From CAWIXB01 sp963839955 (GTDB taxonomy: Bacteria > Actinomycetota > Actinomycetes > JACCUZ01): DNA of 64,000 nucleotides. The DNA lies in assembly GCA_963839955.1 (NCBI GenBank), contig CAWIXB010000001.1, positions 1,674,001-1,738,000 of the forward strand. Reading direction: 5' to 3'. Shown here in pieces: positions 43,597 through 51,367 of the stretch (its first letter is position 1; every line of letters starts with the position of its first letter). The position numbers and the translations under genes are program-made. The notes below the pieces were generated by a model. It had not been told where the DNA came from, did no database searches, and saw nothing but the letters and a program-made list of their open reading frames with translations.

Positions 43597-44775
43597 ATGC
43601 TGCGCTGGCTGACCGCGGGGGAGTCGCACGGTCCTGCTCTGGTGGCGACCCTCGAGGGGCTGCCCGCCGGGGTTGCCGTGACCACCGACGATCTCGCTGA
43701 CGCTCTCGCCCGCCGCCGCCTCGGTTACGGCCGCGGTGCCCGGATGTCCTTCGAACGCGACGACGTCGAGCTGCTCGGCGGCGTACGCCACGGCCGGACG
43801 ATGGGTGGTCCCGTCGCCGTCCGCATCGGCAACACCGAGTGGCCCCGGTGGGAGAAGGTCATGTCGGCCGACCCCATCGCCCAGGATGAGCTCGACGGCC
43901 TCGCTCGCAACGCCCCCCTCACCCGTCCCAGGCCAGGTCACGCCGACCTCGTCGGCATGCAGAAGTACGGCTTCGACGACGCCAGACCGGTGCTCGAACG
44001 AGCGAGCGCGCGCGAGACGGCCGCCCGCGTCGCGCTCGGCGCCGTCGTGCGGGCCTTCCTCGACCAGAGCATCGGCGCGCGCCTGGTGAGTCACGTCGTC
44101 GCCATCGGCGAGGCGGACGCACCCGACGGCGCATGGCCCACCCCCGACGACCTCGCGCGTCTCGACGCCGACCCCGTTCGTTGCCTCGACCCTGCCGCGA
44201 GCGCGGCCATGGTGGAGGAGATCGACCGTGCTCAGAAGGACGGCGACACCCTCGGCGGAGTCGTCGAGGTGCTGGCCTACGGCCTGCCACCGGGGCTGGG
44301 CAGCCACGTGCACTGGGACCGCCGGCTCGACTCGCGGCTCGCCGGTGCCCTGATGGGCATCCAGGCGATCAAGGGGGTGGCCCTCGGCGACGGGTTCGAG
44401 AGCGCCCGACGGCGGGGATCCGCGGCCCACGACGAGATCGAGCAGGGCAAGGGCGGACTGCACCGGCGCACCGCGCGTGCCGGAGGCGTAGAGGGTGGCA
44501 TGAGCACCGGCGAGCCGCTGCGCGTGCGTGCCGCGATGAAGCCGATCTCCACCGTGCCTCGTGCTCTCGACACCGTCGACGTGGCCACCGGCGAACCGGC
44601 CCAGGCCATCGCGCAGCGCAGCGACGTCTGCGCGGTGCCCGCCGCCGGCATCGTGGCCGAGGCGATGGTGGCGCTGGTGCTGGCCGACGCCGTGCTGGAG
44701 AAGTTCGGCGGCGACTCGGTGACCGAGACGGCTCGCAATGCCGCCGCCTACCTCGACGGGCTGGCCTTCCGCTGA
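43597..44775 (+). CDS. aroC: chorismate synthase
   Basis: 392 residues, start ATG 43597 with GGAAGG. FMN-dependent enzyme making chorismate from EPSP. Seen: LRWLTAGESHGPALVATLEGLPAG, the RRRLGYGRGARMSFERDDVELLGG loop, GSHVHWDRRLDSRLAGALMGIQAIKGV, and GGMSTGEPLRVRAAMKPISTV. A short CCGCC/GGCGG hairpin at 43564-43577 separates it from the pilus unit. Stop overlaps aroK in TGATG. Confidence 0.96.
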   Translation: MLRWLTAGESHGPALVATLEGLPAGVAVTTDDLADALARRRLGYGRGARMSFERDDVELLGGVRHGRTMGGPVAVRIGNTEWPRWEKVMSADPIAQDELDGLARNAPLTRPRPGHADLVGMQKYGFDDARPVLERASARETAARVALGAVVRAFLDQSIGARLVSHVVAIGEADAPDGAWPTPDDLARLDADPVRCLDPAASAAMVEEIDRAQKDGDTLGGVVEVLAYGLPPGLGSHVHWDRRLDSRLAGALMGIQAIKGVALGDGFESARRRGSAAHDEIEQGKGGLHRRTARAGGVEGGMSTGEPLRVRAAMKPISTVPRALDTVDVATGEPAQAIAQRSDVCAVPAAGIVAEAMVALVLADAVLEKFGGDSVTETARNAAAYLDGLAFR

Positions 44776-45287
44776 TGGCACCTCGCGTCGTCCTGGTCGG
44801 ACCCCCCGGCTCGGGCAAGACCACGGTTGCCCGCCTCGTTGCCGAGCGCCTCGACGCGCCGATCCGGGACACTGACGACGACGTGGAGACGCTGGCCGGG
44901 CGCCCCATCTCCGACATCTTCGTCGAGGACGGCGAGGAACGATTCCGGGTCCTGGAGCGCCACGCGGTGCAGGACGCGGTGCGTGAGCACGACGGCGTGC
45001 TCGCCCTCGGCGGTGGCGCCGTCCTCGACGCCGACACCCGCGCCCTGTTGCGCGACCACCTGGTCGTCTTTCTCGACGTGTCGATCGGCGATGCGGCCAA
45101 GCGCGTCGGGTTCAACCGCGACCGGCCCTTGCTGCTCGTCAACCCACGAGCCCAGTGGGTGCAGCTGATGGAGGCACGCCGGACCTTCTACGAGGAGGTC
45201 GCGACGGTGCGTGTGGAGACGGACCACCGGACGCCGGAAGAGATCGCCGACGAGGTCGTCGCGGCGGTCGCGGAACGACGACCGTGA
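44775..45287 (+). CDS. aroK: shikimate kinase
   Basis: 170 residues. Walker A GPPGSGKTT near the N-terminus, shikimate-binding Asp in RDTDDDVE, the GGGAVLD loop, and the lid region FNRDRPLL. Phosphorylates shikimate at O3. Start overlaps aroC and stop overlaps aroB (GTGA). Confidence 0.95.
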   Translation: MAPRVVLVGPPGSGKTTVARLVAERLDAPIRDTDDDVETLAGRPISDIFVEDGEERFRVLERHAVQDAVREHDGVLALGGGAVLDADTRALLRDHLVVFLDVSIGDAAKRVGFNRDRPLLLVNPRAQWVQLMEARRTFYEEVATVRVETDHRTPEEIADEVVAAVAERRP

Positions 45288-46363
45288 CTGCCCCGACCCG
45301 TGTCACGGTTGCGGGCACCACGCCGTACGACGTAGTGGTGGGCACCGACCTGCTCGGCGAGCTGGTTCCGCTCGTCAGCAACCAGGCGAACCGGGTCGCG
45401 GTCGTGCACCCGCCCGCGGTCGCGGATCTGGCGGTGCGCATCGAGAGGGTGCTCACCGATGCAGGCTTGAGCGTCACCCGGGCGACGATTCCGGACGGTG
45501 AGGCCGCGAAGACGATCGGTGTCGCCACTGACCTGTGGTCGGTGCTCGGGCGGGCCGGCTTCACCCGTAGCGACGTCGTGGTCGGCGTCGGCGGGGGCGC
45601 GGCGACCGATCTGGCCGGGTTCGTCGCGGCGACCTGGCTGCGTGGCGTGCGGGTCGTGCATGTGCCGACGACGCTGCTCGGCATGGTCGACGCCGCGGTG
45701 GGCGGCAAGACCGCCATCGACACCGCCGAGGGCAAGAACCTGGTCGGCGCCTTCCACCCGCCGGTGGGTGTGCTCTGCGACCTCAGCACGCTTCGGACGC
45801 TGCCGCGCGCCGAGGTGGTGAGCGGCCTGGCGGAGACGGTCAAGGCGGGGCTCGTCGCAGACCCGCGCATCCTGGAGCTGATCGAGAGTGACCCCGAGGG
45901 GGCTGCGTCCCCCGACGGCCCGCACCTGCACGAGCTGGTGGAGAGGTCGGTGCGCTTCAAGGCCGAGGTGGTCGGCGCCGACCTGCGCGAGGCAGGTCGG
46001 CGCGAGACCCTCAACTACGGGCACACACTCGGCCACGCCATCGAGAAGGTCGAGGGCTACACCTGGCGTCACGGCGATGCGGTGGCGGTGGGCATGGTCT
46101 ACGCCGCAGAGCTCGCCCACGCGGCAGCCCGGCTGGACGGCGCGGACGTGGCGCGCCACCGGGCCGTGCTCACGTCGCTCGGGCTGCCCACGGGCTACCG
46201 CGCCGACGCCTGGGTCTCGCTGCGGGAGGCGATGAGCGTCGACAAGAAGTCCCGCGGTGACGTGCTGCGCTTCGTCGTCCTGGACGGGCTCGGCCGGCCC
46301 GGCATCCTCGAAGGGCCTGACGAGTCGCTTCTCGAAGCCGCCTACGAAAGACTCTGCACATGA
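45284..46363 (+). CDS. aroB: 3-dehydroquinate synthase
   Basis: 359 residues from GTG 45284. NAD- and metal-dependent cyclisation of DAHP. Seen: VVGVGGGAATDLAGFVAATWLRG, HVPTTLLGMVDAAVGGKTAID, and the metal-site segments ETLNYGHTLGHAIE and HGDAVAVGM. The stop lies inside the first of two 17-base repeats that lead into aroQ. Confidence 0.95.
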   Translation: MTAPTRVTVAGTTPYDVVVGTDLLGELVPLVSNQANRVAVVHPPAVADLAVRIERVLTDAGLSVTRATIPDGEAAKTIGVATDLWSVLGRAGFTRSDVVVGVGGGAATDLAGFVAATWLRGVRVVHVPTTLLGMVDAAVGGKTAIDTAEGKNLVGAFHPPVGVLCDLSTLRTLPRAEVVSGLAETVKAGLVADPRILELIESDPEGAASPDGPHLHELVERSVRFKAEVVGADLREAGRRETLNYGHTLGHAIEKVEGYTWRHGDAVAVGMVYAAELAHAAARLDGADVARHRAVLTSLGLPTGYRADAWVSLREAMSVDKKSRGDVLRFVVLDGLGRPGILEGPDESLLEAAYERLCT

Positions 46364-46393
46364 AAAGGCTTTACGCATGAAAGGACCTTGCGC
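46360..46393 (+). repeat. two 17-base tandem repeats before aroQ
   Basis: ATG triplets occur at 46360, 46377 and 46394, each 17 bases apart, because ATGAAAAGGCTTTACGC and ATGAAAGGACCTTGCGC are imperfect copies. The repeat unit carries an AAAGG ribosome binding site, so the aroQ start region looks to have been multiplied. Only the last ATG is followed by the gene. Confidence 0.7.
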
Positions 46394-46825
46394 ATGACCC
46401 GCGTGCTCGTGCTGAACGGGCCCAACCTCGGGCGGCTCGGCACACGTCAGCCCGAGGTCTACGGCCACGAGACCTACGACGAGGTGGCCGACGCCGTCCG
46501 CGCCGCGGCCGCTGAGGTCGGGCTCGAGGCCGACGTACGCCAGACGGACGACGAGTCCGAGCTCGTCGGCTGGCTGCACGAGGCCGCCGACGAGGGCGTA
46601 CCGGTGGTGCTCAACCCTGCCGCGTTCACCCACTACTCGTACGCGCTGCGGGACGCCTGTGCCGCGCTGACGACCCCGCTGGTCGAGGTGCACCTGTCCA
46701 ACCCGGCCGCCCGTGAGGAGTTCCGCCACACGTCGGTGGTGGCCGGGGTGGCCACCGGCAGCATCACCGGCTTCGGGCTGGACTCGTACCGGCTGGCCCT
46801 GCGGGCGATCGCCGCGCGGGCCTGA
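46394..46825 (+). CDS. aroQ: type II 3-dehydroquinate dehydratase
   Basis: 143 residues from ATG 46394 (TTG 46388 adds two). Small dodecameric dehydratase: VLVLNGPNLGRLGTRQPEVYG with the catalytic Tyr and Arg, LNPAAFTHYSYALRDA, EVHLSNPAAREEFRHTSV with the catalytic His, and GFGLDSYRLALRA. Follows aroB in the chorismate pathway. Confidence 0.95.
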   Translation: MTRVLVLNGPNLGRLGTRQPEVYGHETYDEVADAVRAAAAEVGLEADVRQTDDESELVGWLHEAADEGVPVVLNPAAFTHYSYALRDACAALTTPLVEVHLSNPAAREEFRHTSVVAGVATGSITGFGLDSYRLALRAIAARA

Positions 46826-46839
46826 ACGGGTCCCGGCGG

Positions 46840-46845
46840 TAGGGT
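46840..46845 (+). promoter_or_regulatory. -10 box of leaderless pepQ promoter
   Basis: TAGGGT ends seven bases before ATG 46853, with no Shine-Dalgarno between. Confidence 0.6.
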
Positions 46846-46852
46846 CGCCGGC

Positions 46853-47932
46853 ATGCCTGACACTCACGCCGTACGCCGCGGTCGCCTGCGCGCCTTGGTC
46901 GCCGAGAGCGAGGCCCAGGCCGCTCTGGTGACCCGCCTGGTCAACGTCCGCTACCTGACCGGCTTCACCGGCTCCAACGCTGCCTTGCTCGTCACGCCCG
47001 ACCATGAGGTGCTCGCGACCGACGGTCGCTACATCACGCAGTCGGCCGAGCAGGCGCCCGATGTCGAGCGGGTGATCGAGCGAGGCTGCGCCGCTGCTCT
47101 GGTGGCGCGCGCGGGCCGCGACAAGGTGGGTGCACTCGGTTTCGAGGCCCACGATGTCACCGTCGAGTCGCATGACGCGCTGCGAAAGATTGACGACGCG
47201 CCGCCGCTGGTCGGGTTCGGCCACCCGGTCGAGCGCCTGCGCACGGTCAAGGACGACGAGGAGCTCGCGCACCTGCGCGAGGCCTGCGCCATCAGCGACC
47301 GCGCGCTCGCGGGCCTGCTCGACGGCATCCGGCCGGGCCGCACCGAGCGCGAGATCGCGCGCGAGCTCGAGGGCAGGATGCTCGACGAGGGCGCCGACGG
47401 TCTCGCCTTCGAGACGATCGTCGCGACCGGGCCGAACAGCGCCGTTCCACATCACAGCCCCACCGGCAGGGAGGTGGCGACCGGTGACTTCCTCAAGATC
47501 GACTTCGGTGCTCTCTACCGCGGCTATCACGCCGACTGCACCCGGACGTTCGTCGTCGGCGCCGAGCCGGCCGACTGGCAGCGTGAGATCTACGACCTCG
47601 TCCGCACGTCACAGCGGGCCGGACGGCACGCGCTTGCGCCGGGTGCCGATGTCAAGGAGGTCGACGGCGCCGCCCGTTCGGTGATCGAGAAGGCCGGCTA
47701 CGGCGACAACTTCACCCATGGCCTGGGCCATGGTGTCGGCCTGGAGATCCACGAGGCGCCGACCGTGGGTTACAGCGCGACGGGTAGGATCGACGCTCGT
47801 ACGCCGGTCACCGTCGAGCCCGGGATCTACCTCCCGGACCGCGGGGGAGTCCGCATCGAGGACACCCTGGTGGTGAGGGACGGCGAGCCGGAACTGCTGA
47901 CCACCTCGCCCAAGGACCTCCTGGTCCTGTAG
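46853..47932 (+). CDS. M24 aminopeptidase P / prolidase family peptidase
   Basis: 359 residues. N-terminal creatinase-like domain (RYLTGFTGSNAALLVTPDHEVLATDGRY) and the pita-bread metal domain with ligands in KIDFGALYRGYHADCTRTF (two Asp), HGLGHGVGLEIHE (His), VTVEPGIY (Glu) and RIEDTLV (Glu). It cleaves Xaa-Pro bonds; PepQ or PepP cannot be told apart here. The gene regularly precedes efp in actinobacteria. Confidence 0.92.
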   Translation: MPDTHAVRRGRLRALVAESEAQAALVTRLVNVRYLTGFTGSNAALLVTPDHEVLATDGRYITQSAEQAPDVERVIERGCAAALVARAGRDKVGALGFEAHDVTVESHDALRKIDDAPPLVGFGHPVERLRTVKDDEELAHLREACAISDRALAGLLDGIRPGRTEREIARELEGRMLDEGADGLAFETIVATGPNSAVPHHSPTGREVATGDFLKIDFGALYRGYHADCTRTFVVGAEPADWQREIYDLVRTSQRAGRHALAPGADVKEVDGAARSVIEKAGYGDNFTHGLGHGVGLEIHEAPTVGYSATGRIDARTPVTVEPGIYLPDRGGVRIEDTLVVRDGEPELLTTSPKDLLVL

Positions 47933-47964
47933 CGCGACGGGACGACGACGAAGGAAGCTCCACC

Positions 47965-48531
47965 GTGGCCACCACGAACGACCTCAAGAACGGCATGGTG
48001 CTCAAGATCGACGGCAACCTCTGGTCCGTCGTCGAGTTCCAGCACGTCAAGCCCGGCAAGGGTGGGGCGTTCGTGCGCACCAAGCTCAAGAACGTCCTCT
48101 CCGCGAAGGTCGTCGACAAGACGTTCAACGCCGGCACCAAGGTCGAGACGGCCACGGTCGACAAACGCGACATGCAGTACCTCTACAAGGAGGGCGAGGA
48201 CTTCGTGTTCATGGACACGCAGTCCTTCGAGCAGCTGCACGTCCCGGCAGCGACACTAGGCGGCTCGTCGTCGTACCTGCTGGAGAACCAGGACGCGGTC
48301 GTCGCCCTGCACGAGGGCAACCCGCTCTACGTCGAGCTGCCCGCATCGGTCGAGCTGTCGATCTCTTACACCGAGCCGGGCATGCAGGGTGACCGGTCGA
48401 CGGGTGGGACCAAGCCCGCCACGCTCGAGACGGGCGCCGAGATCGCAGTGCCGCTGTTCATCGTCACCGGCGAGAAGATCAAGGTGGACACCCGCGACGG
48501 CAGCTACCTCGGGCGCGTGACCGGGTCATGA
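47965..48531 (+). CDS. efp: elongation factor P
   Basis: 188 residues from GTG 47965 (AAGGAAG upstream). Three OB-like domains; the tip loop VKPGKGGAFVR has Lys32, the residue that reaches the peptidyl transferase centre. Relieves ribosome stalling at polyproline, which fits the many proline-rich proteins encoded here (DUF349 protein, DUF4388 protein, PilT extension, PilP-like). Confidence 0.96.
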   Translation: MATTNDLKNGMVLKIDGNLWSVVEFQHVKPGKGGAFVRTKLKNVLSAKVVDKTFNAGTKVETATVDKRDMQYLYKEGEDFVFMDTQSFEQLHVPAATLGGSSSYLLENQDAVVALHEGNPLYVELPASVELSISYTEPGMQGDRSTGGTKPATLETGAEIAVPLFIVTGEKIKVDTRDGSYLGRVTGS

Positions 48532-48544
48532 CCGGCTTCCGCCG

Positions 48545-48955
48545 ATGAGCGCGCGCACCAAGGCCCGCAAGCGGGCCCTCGACGTGCTCTTCGAGGCGGA
48601 CCAGCGGGGGGTCGACGTGCTCGAGACCCTGGCGGGACGCGTGGCTGGTGGCGACCCGCCCGTGTCGGAGTACACCGTCGCGTTGGTCGAGGGGGTCGTC
48701 GCGCAGCAGGCGCGCATCGACGAGTTGCTCGAGACCTACTCGCAGGGCTGGTCCCTGGACCGGATGCCGGCCGTCGACCGCACCGTCCTGCGGTTGGGCA
48801 CCTACGAGCTGTTGTGGCGCGACGACGTGCCGGACGCGGTCGTCATCAGCGAAGCCGTCGCCCTGGTCGGTGACCTGTCGACGGACGAGTCACCGGGGTT
48901 CGTCAACGGCCTGCTGGCACGGTTGCTCGACCTCAAGCCGACGCTGGCGACCTGA
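48545..48955 (+). CDS. nusB: transcription antitermination factor NusB
   Basis: 136 residues, all-helical. Landmarks TKARKRALDVLFEADQRG, LDRMPAVDRTVLRLGTYELLW, PDAVVISEAVALVGDLSTDESPGFVNGLLARL. Acts with NusE at boxA of rRNA operons. Ends three bases from the end of the convergent bldD gene. Confidence 0.95.
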   Translation: MSARTKARKRALDVLFEADQRGVDVLETLAGRVAGGDPPVSEYTVALVEGVVAQQARIDELLETYSQGWSLDRMPAVDRTVLRLGTYELLWRDDVPDAVVISEAVALVGDLSTDESPGFVNGLLARLLDLKPTLAT

Positions 48956-48958
48956 CGC

Positions 48959-49447
48959 TCAGTCGAGGGCGCGCCGCGCCTCGGGGTTGAGGACGCCCCA
49001 CATGATGAGCTGTTCGGTGAGCTGGCTCGGCGACTCGTCGTAGATGACGGCGAGGGTGCGCAGGTCGTCCTGGCGGATCGAGAGGACCCGGCCGTTGTAG
49101 TCGCCGCGCTGGGACTGGATGGTGGCCGCGTAGCGCGCGAGCGGTCCGGCACGTTCGGCCGGCACCACCTGCAGTGCCTCGAGGTCGATGATGAGTCGGG
49201 GCGGCGGCTCGGCCGCACCACCGGGAGAGCTGTCCGGCAACAGCTCGGACACCGGCACGCCGTAGAAGTCGGCGAGCTCGGCGAGCCGCTGCACGGTCAC
49301 TGCGCGGTCGCCGCGCTCGTACGAACCGACCACGACTGCCTTCCAGCGACCGTCGGACTTCTCCTCGACACCGTGCAGCGACAGCCCCTGTTGGGTGCGG
49401 ATCGCGCGCAGTCGCGAGCCGAGGGCTCGCGCGTAGTCGGATGGCAT
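48959..49447 (-). CDS. bldD: BldD, c-di-GMP-responsive developmental regulator
   Basis: 162 residues from ATG 49447. The N-terminal XRE-type helix-turn-helix (ALGSRLRAIRTQQGLSLHGVEEKS to LADFYGVPVSELL) is joined to a C-terminal domain holding the exact c-di-GMP signature RxD-x8-RxxD: Arg114-Gly-Asp116 and Arg125-Gln-Asp-Asp128, the same numbering as Streptomyces coelicolor BldD. There, tetrameric c-di-GMP glues two BldD subunits for DNA binding and holds back development. Two BldD-box-like sites lie in its own promoter region. Confidence 0.93.
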   Translation of the reverse strand: MPSDYARALGSRLRAIRTQQGLSLHGVEEKSDGRWKAVVVGSYERGDRAVTVQRLAELADFYGVPVSELLPDSSPGGAAEPPPRLIIDLEALQVVPAERAGPLARYAATIQSQRGDYNGRVLSIRQDDLRTLAVIYDESPSQLTEQLIMWGVLNPEARRALD

Positions 49448-49471
49448 GTCTCTGCCCTTCCTTCCCCCGTG

Positions 49472-49486
49472 GTCACGTCTCGTGAC
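49472..49486. promoter_or_regulatory. BldD-box-like operator 1
   Basis: GTCACG-TCT-CGTGAC, a perfect 6-bp inverted repeat with the TNAC-N5-GTNA outline of known BldD boxes, 25 bases before the bldD start; suggests autorepression. Confidence 0.6.
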
Positions 49487-49535
49487 TGCTGAGCGTGGTG
49501 ATGGTCGGACGTCGGCCAACACTCTCTGATGGTGG

Positions 49536-49548
49536 TGACGCTCCGTGA
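49536..49548. promoter_or_regulatory. BldD-box-like operator 2
   Basis: TGACGCTCCGTGA, again TNAC-N5-GTNA, 50 bases from site 1 and closer to the consensus in its centre (CT). Confidence 0.55.
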
Positions 49549-49741
49549 CGTTACTGGGAGACTGTTGCAGTCTCAAGCGCAGGGCGGGATGGATCGCGAA
49601 AATCAGGGCCGAATGGGTGACCGGCCAGCCTGGCCAGAGTGCTGCGGTCACGGAAGTTACGCCATTCGCGGCGGGGCGTGTCCGGCCGCTCGGAGCGCCG
49701 CTGCTAGCGTGACGGCGCAGCAGGACCACATCCTTTAACGA

Positions 49742-49759
49742 CCCGTCCAGTGAGGCGGG
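49742..49759 (+). promoter_or_regulatory. PyrR-binding hairpin in pyr operon leader
   Basis: CCCG-TCCAGTGAGG-CGGG: a hairpin whose loop matches the PyrR recognition element (GTCCAGNGAGGC type). It lies directly before AAGGAGG, the ribosome binding site of pyrR. In mycobacteria PyrR is believed to act on such a site to block translation. No terminator/antiterminator pair is visible, so translational control is more likely than attenuation here. Confidence 0.65.
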
Positions 49760-49778
49760 GAAGGAGGTCGGTCGGCGC

Positions 49779-50423
49779 ATGACGCCCGCCCGCAGCCAGC
49801 CCAGTCAGACGCCCCCAGGGCTCTCCGGGGACTCGCCGCCGCACCCCCAGGGGCATCCGTCCCGCGTGGTGCTCGAGCCGGCAGACATCGCCAGAGCCCT
49901 CACGCGCATCGCCCACGAGATCCTCGAGCGCACCAAGGGCTCCGAGGGTCTCGTCCTGCTCGGCATCCCCTCGCGGGGGGTTCCGCTCGCCCACCGCCTC
50001 GCCGAGCGCATCGCCGCCGTCGAAGGCGCCGCCGTCCCGGTGGGCGCCCTCGACGTGACGATGTACCGCGACGACCTGCGCCTCGGGCCCGCCCGGGCAC
50101 TGGAGCACACCGACCTGCCGCCAGGTGGCATCGAGGGCCGCACCGTCGTCCTCGTCGACGACGTGCTCTTCTCCGGGCGCACGATCCGCGCGGCGCTCGA
50201 CGCCCTGGGCGACCTCGGCCGTCCGCGTCGCGTGCAGCTCGCCGTCCTCGTCGACCGCGGCCACCGCGAGCTGCCGATCCGGGCCGACTACGTCGGCAAG
50301 AACCTCCCGACGTCGATGTCCGAGCGGGTGCACGTTCTGCTCGACGAGAGCGACGGCACCGACCTGGTGCGCATCGAGACAACACCAACTGACGGAGCTC
50401 GCGGGCAGGGAGACCACCGATGA
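49779..50423 (+). CDS. pyrR: bifunctional pyr operon regulator / uracil phosphoribosyltransferase
   Basis: 214 residues. The first 28 are a disordered Pro/Ser-rich extension; then a PRTase fold with VLLGIPSRGVPLAHRL, LDVTMYRDDL, the PRPP motif VVLVDDVLFSGRTIRAAL, and VQLAVLVDRGHRELPIRADYVGKNLPTS. Senses UMP and binds pyr leader RNA. Stop overlaps pyrB in ATGA. Confidence 0.94.
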   Translation: MTPARSQPSQTPPGLSGDSPPHPQGHPSRVVLEPADIARALTRIAHEILERTKGSEGLVLLGIPSRGVPLAHRLAERIAAVEGAAVPVGALDVTMYRDDLRLGPARALEHTDLPPGGIEGRTVVLVDDVLFSGRTIRAALDALGDLGRPRRVQLAVLVDRGHRELPIRADYVGKNLPTSMSERVHVLLDESDGTDLVRIETTPTDGARGQGDHR

Positions 50424-51367
50424 AGGCACACCTGCTCTCGAGCGCCGACCTCACCCGCGACGACGCGATCCTGGTGCTCGACACTGCCGAGGAGCTCGCC
50501 CGCCTGGCCGACCGGCCCATCAAGAAGCTGCCCACGTTGCGGGGCCGGACCGTGGTCAACCTCTTCTTCGAGGACTCGACGCGCACCCGCATCTCCTTCG
50601 AGGCAGCCGCCAAGCGGCTCTCGGCCGATGTCATCAACTTCTCGGCCAAGGGCTCGAGCGTCTCCAAGGGCGAGAGCCTCAAGGACACCGCGCTGACGCT
50701 GGAGGCCATGGGTGCGGACGCCGTCGTCGTGCGCCACTCGTCGTCCGGCGCTCCGCACCGGCTCGCCACCTCGGGCTGGATCCGGGGCAGCGTCGTCAAC
50801 GCCGGTGACGGCACCCACGAGCACCCGACGCAGGCCCTGCTCGACGCGTTCACCATGCGCCGCCGGCTGGCGGGTGGCACGGGTGACCTCGCCGGGCACC
50901 GAGTCACGATCGTGGGCGACGTCCTGCACTCGCGGGTGGCGCGCTCGAACGTGCTGCTGCTGCACACCCTCGGCGCCGAGGTGACGCTGGTCGCACCGCC
51001 GACGCTGCTGCCGGTGGGTGTCGACTCATGGCCCTGCGCGACGTCCTACGACCTCGACGGTGAGCTCGCCAAGAGCGACGTCGTGATGATGCTGCGGGTC
51101 CAGCGGGAGCGGATGGGTGCGGCGTTCTTCCCGTCGGCCCGGGAGTACTCCCGGCGCTACGGCCTCGACGCGCGTCGGATGGCGCAGCTGCCCGACCACG
51201 CGATCGTCATGCACCCCGGCCCGATGAACCGCGGCATGGAGATCGCCGCGGAGGTCGCCGACTCCGCAAGATCGACGATCGTCGAGCAGGTCACCAACGG
51301 GGTCAGCGTGCGGATGGCGGTGCTCTACCTGTTGCTGTCCGGTGCGAGCGAGGGAGGTCCCGCATGA
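50420..51367 (+). CDS. pyrB: aspartate carbamoyltransferase catalytic subunit
   Basis: 315 residues. Carbamoyl-phosphate site FFEDSTRTRISFE, KGSSVSKGESLKDT, HSSSGAPHRLA and HPTQALLDAFTM, then aspartate site residues in MLRVQRER and HPGPMNRGMEI. No pyrI is present, as in other actinobacteria. ATGA overlaps on both sides. Confidence 0.96.
   Translation: MKAHLLSSADLTRDDAILVLDTAEELARLADRPIKKLPTLRGRTVVNLFFEDSTRTRISFEAAAKRLSADVINFSAKGSSVSKGESLKDTALTLEAMGADAVVVRHSSSGAPHRLATSGWIRGSVVNAGDGTHEHPTQALLDAFTMRRRLAGGTGDLAGHRVTIVGDVLHSRVARSNVLLLHTLGAEVTLVAPPTLLPVGVDSWPCATSYDLDGELAKSDVVMMLRVQRERMGAAFFPSAREYSRRYGLDARRMAQLPDHAIVMHPGPMNRGMEIAAEVADSARSTIVEQVTNGVSVRMAVLYLLLSGASEGGPA

Larger units (their letters stand above)
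49448..49778. other. divergent bldD/pyrR intergenic region
   Basis: 331 bases. The bldD side holds two TNAC-N5-GTNA palindromes; the pyrR side has a TAGCGT -10-like box at 49705-49710 without an obvious -35, then a PyrR-binding-type hairpin and AAGGAGG before ATG 49779. I see no further gene. Confidence 0.7.

Noticed and set aside
45188..47530. Minus-strand frame of 780 codons opposite aroB, aroQ and pepQ
   Set aside because: Covers three recognisable plus-strand genes and shows no domain.
49646..49660. Third BldD-like site TCAC...GTTA
   Set aside because: The half-sites are four instead of five bases apart and the palindrome is poor.
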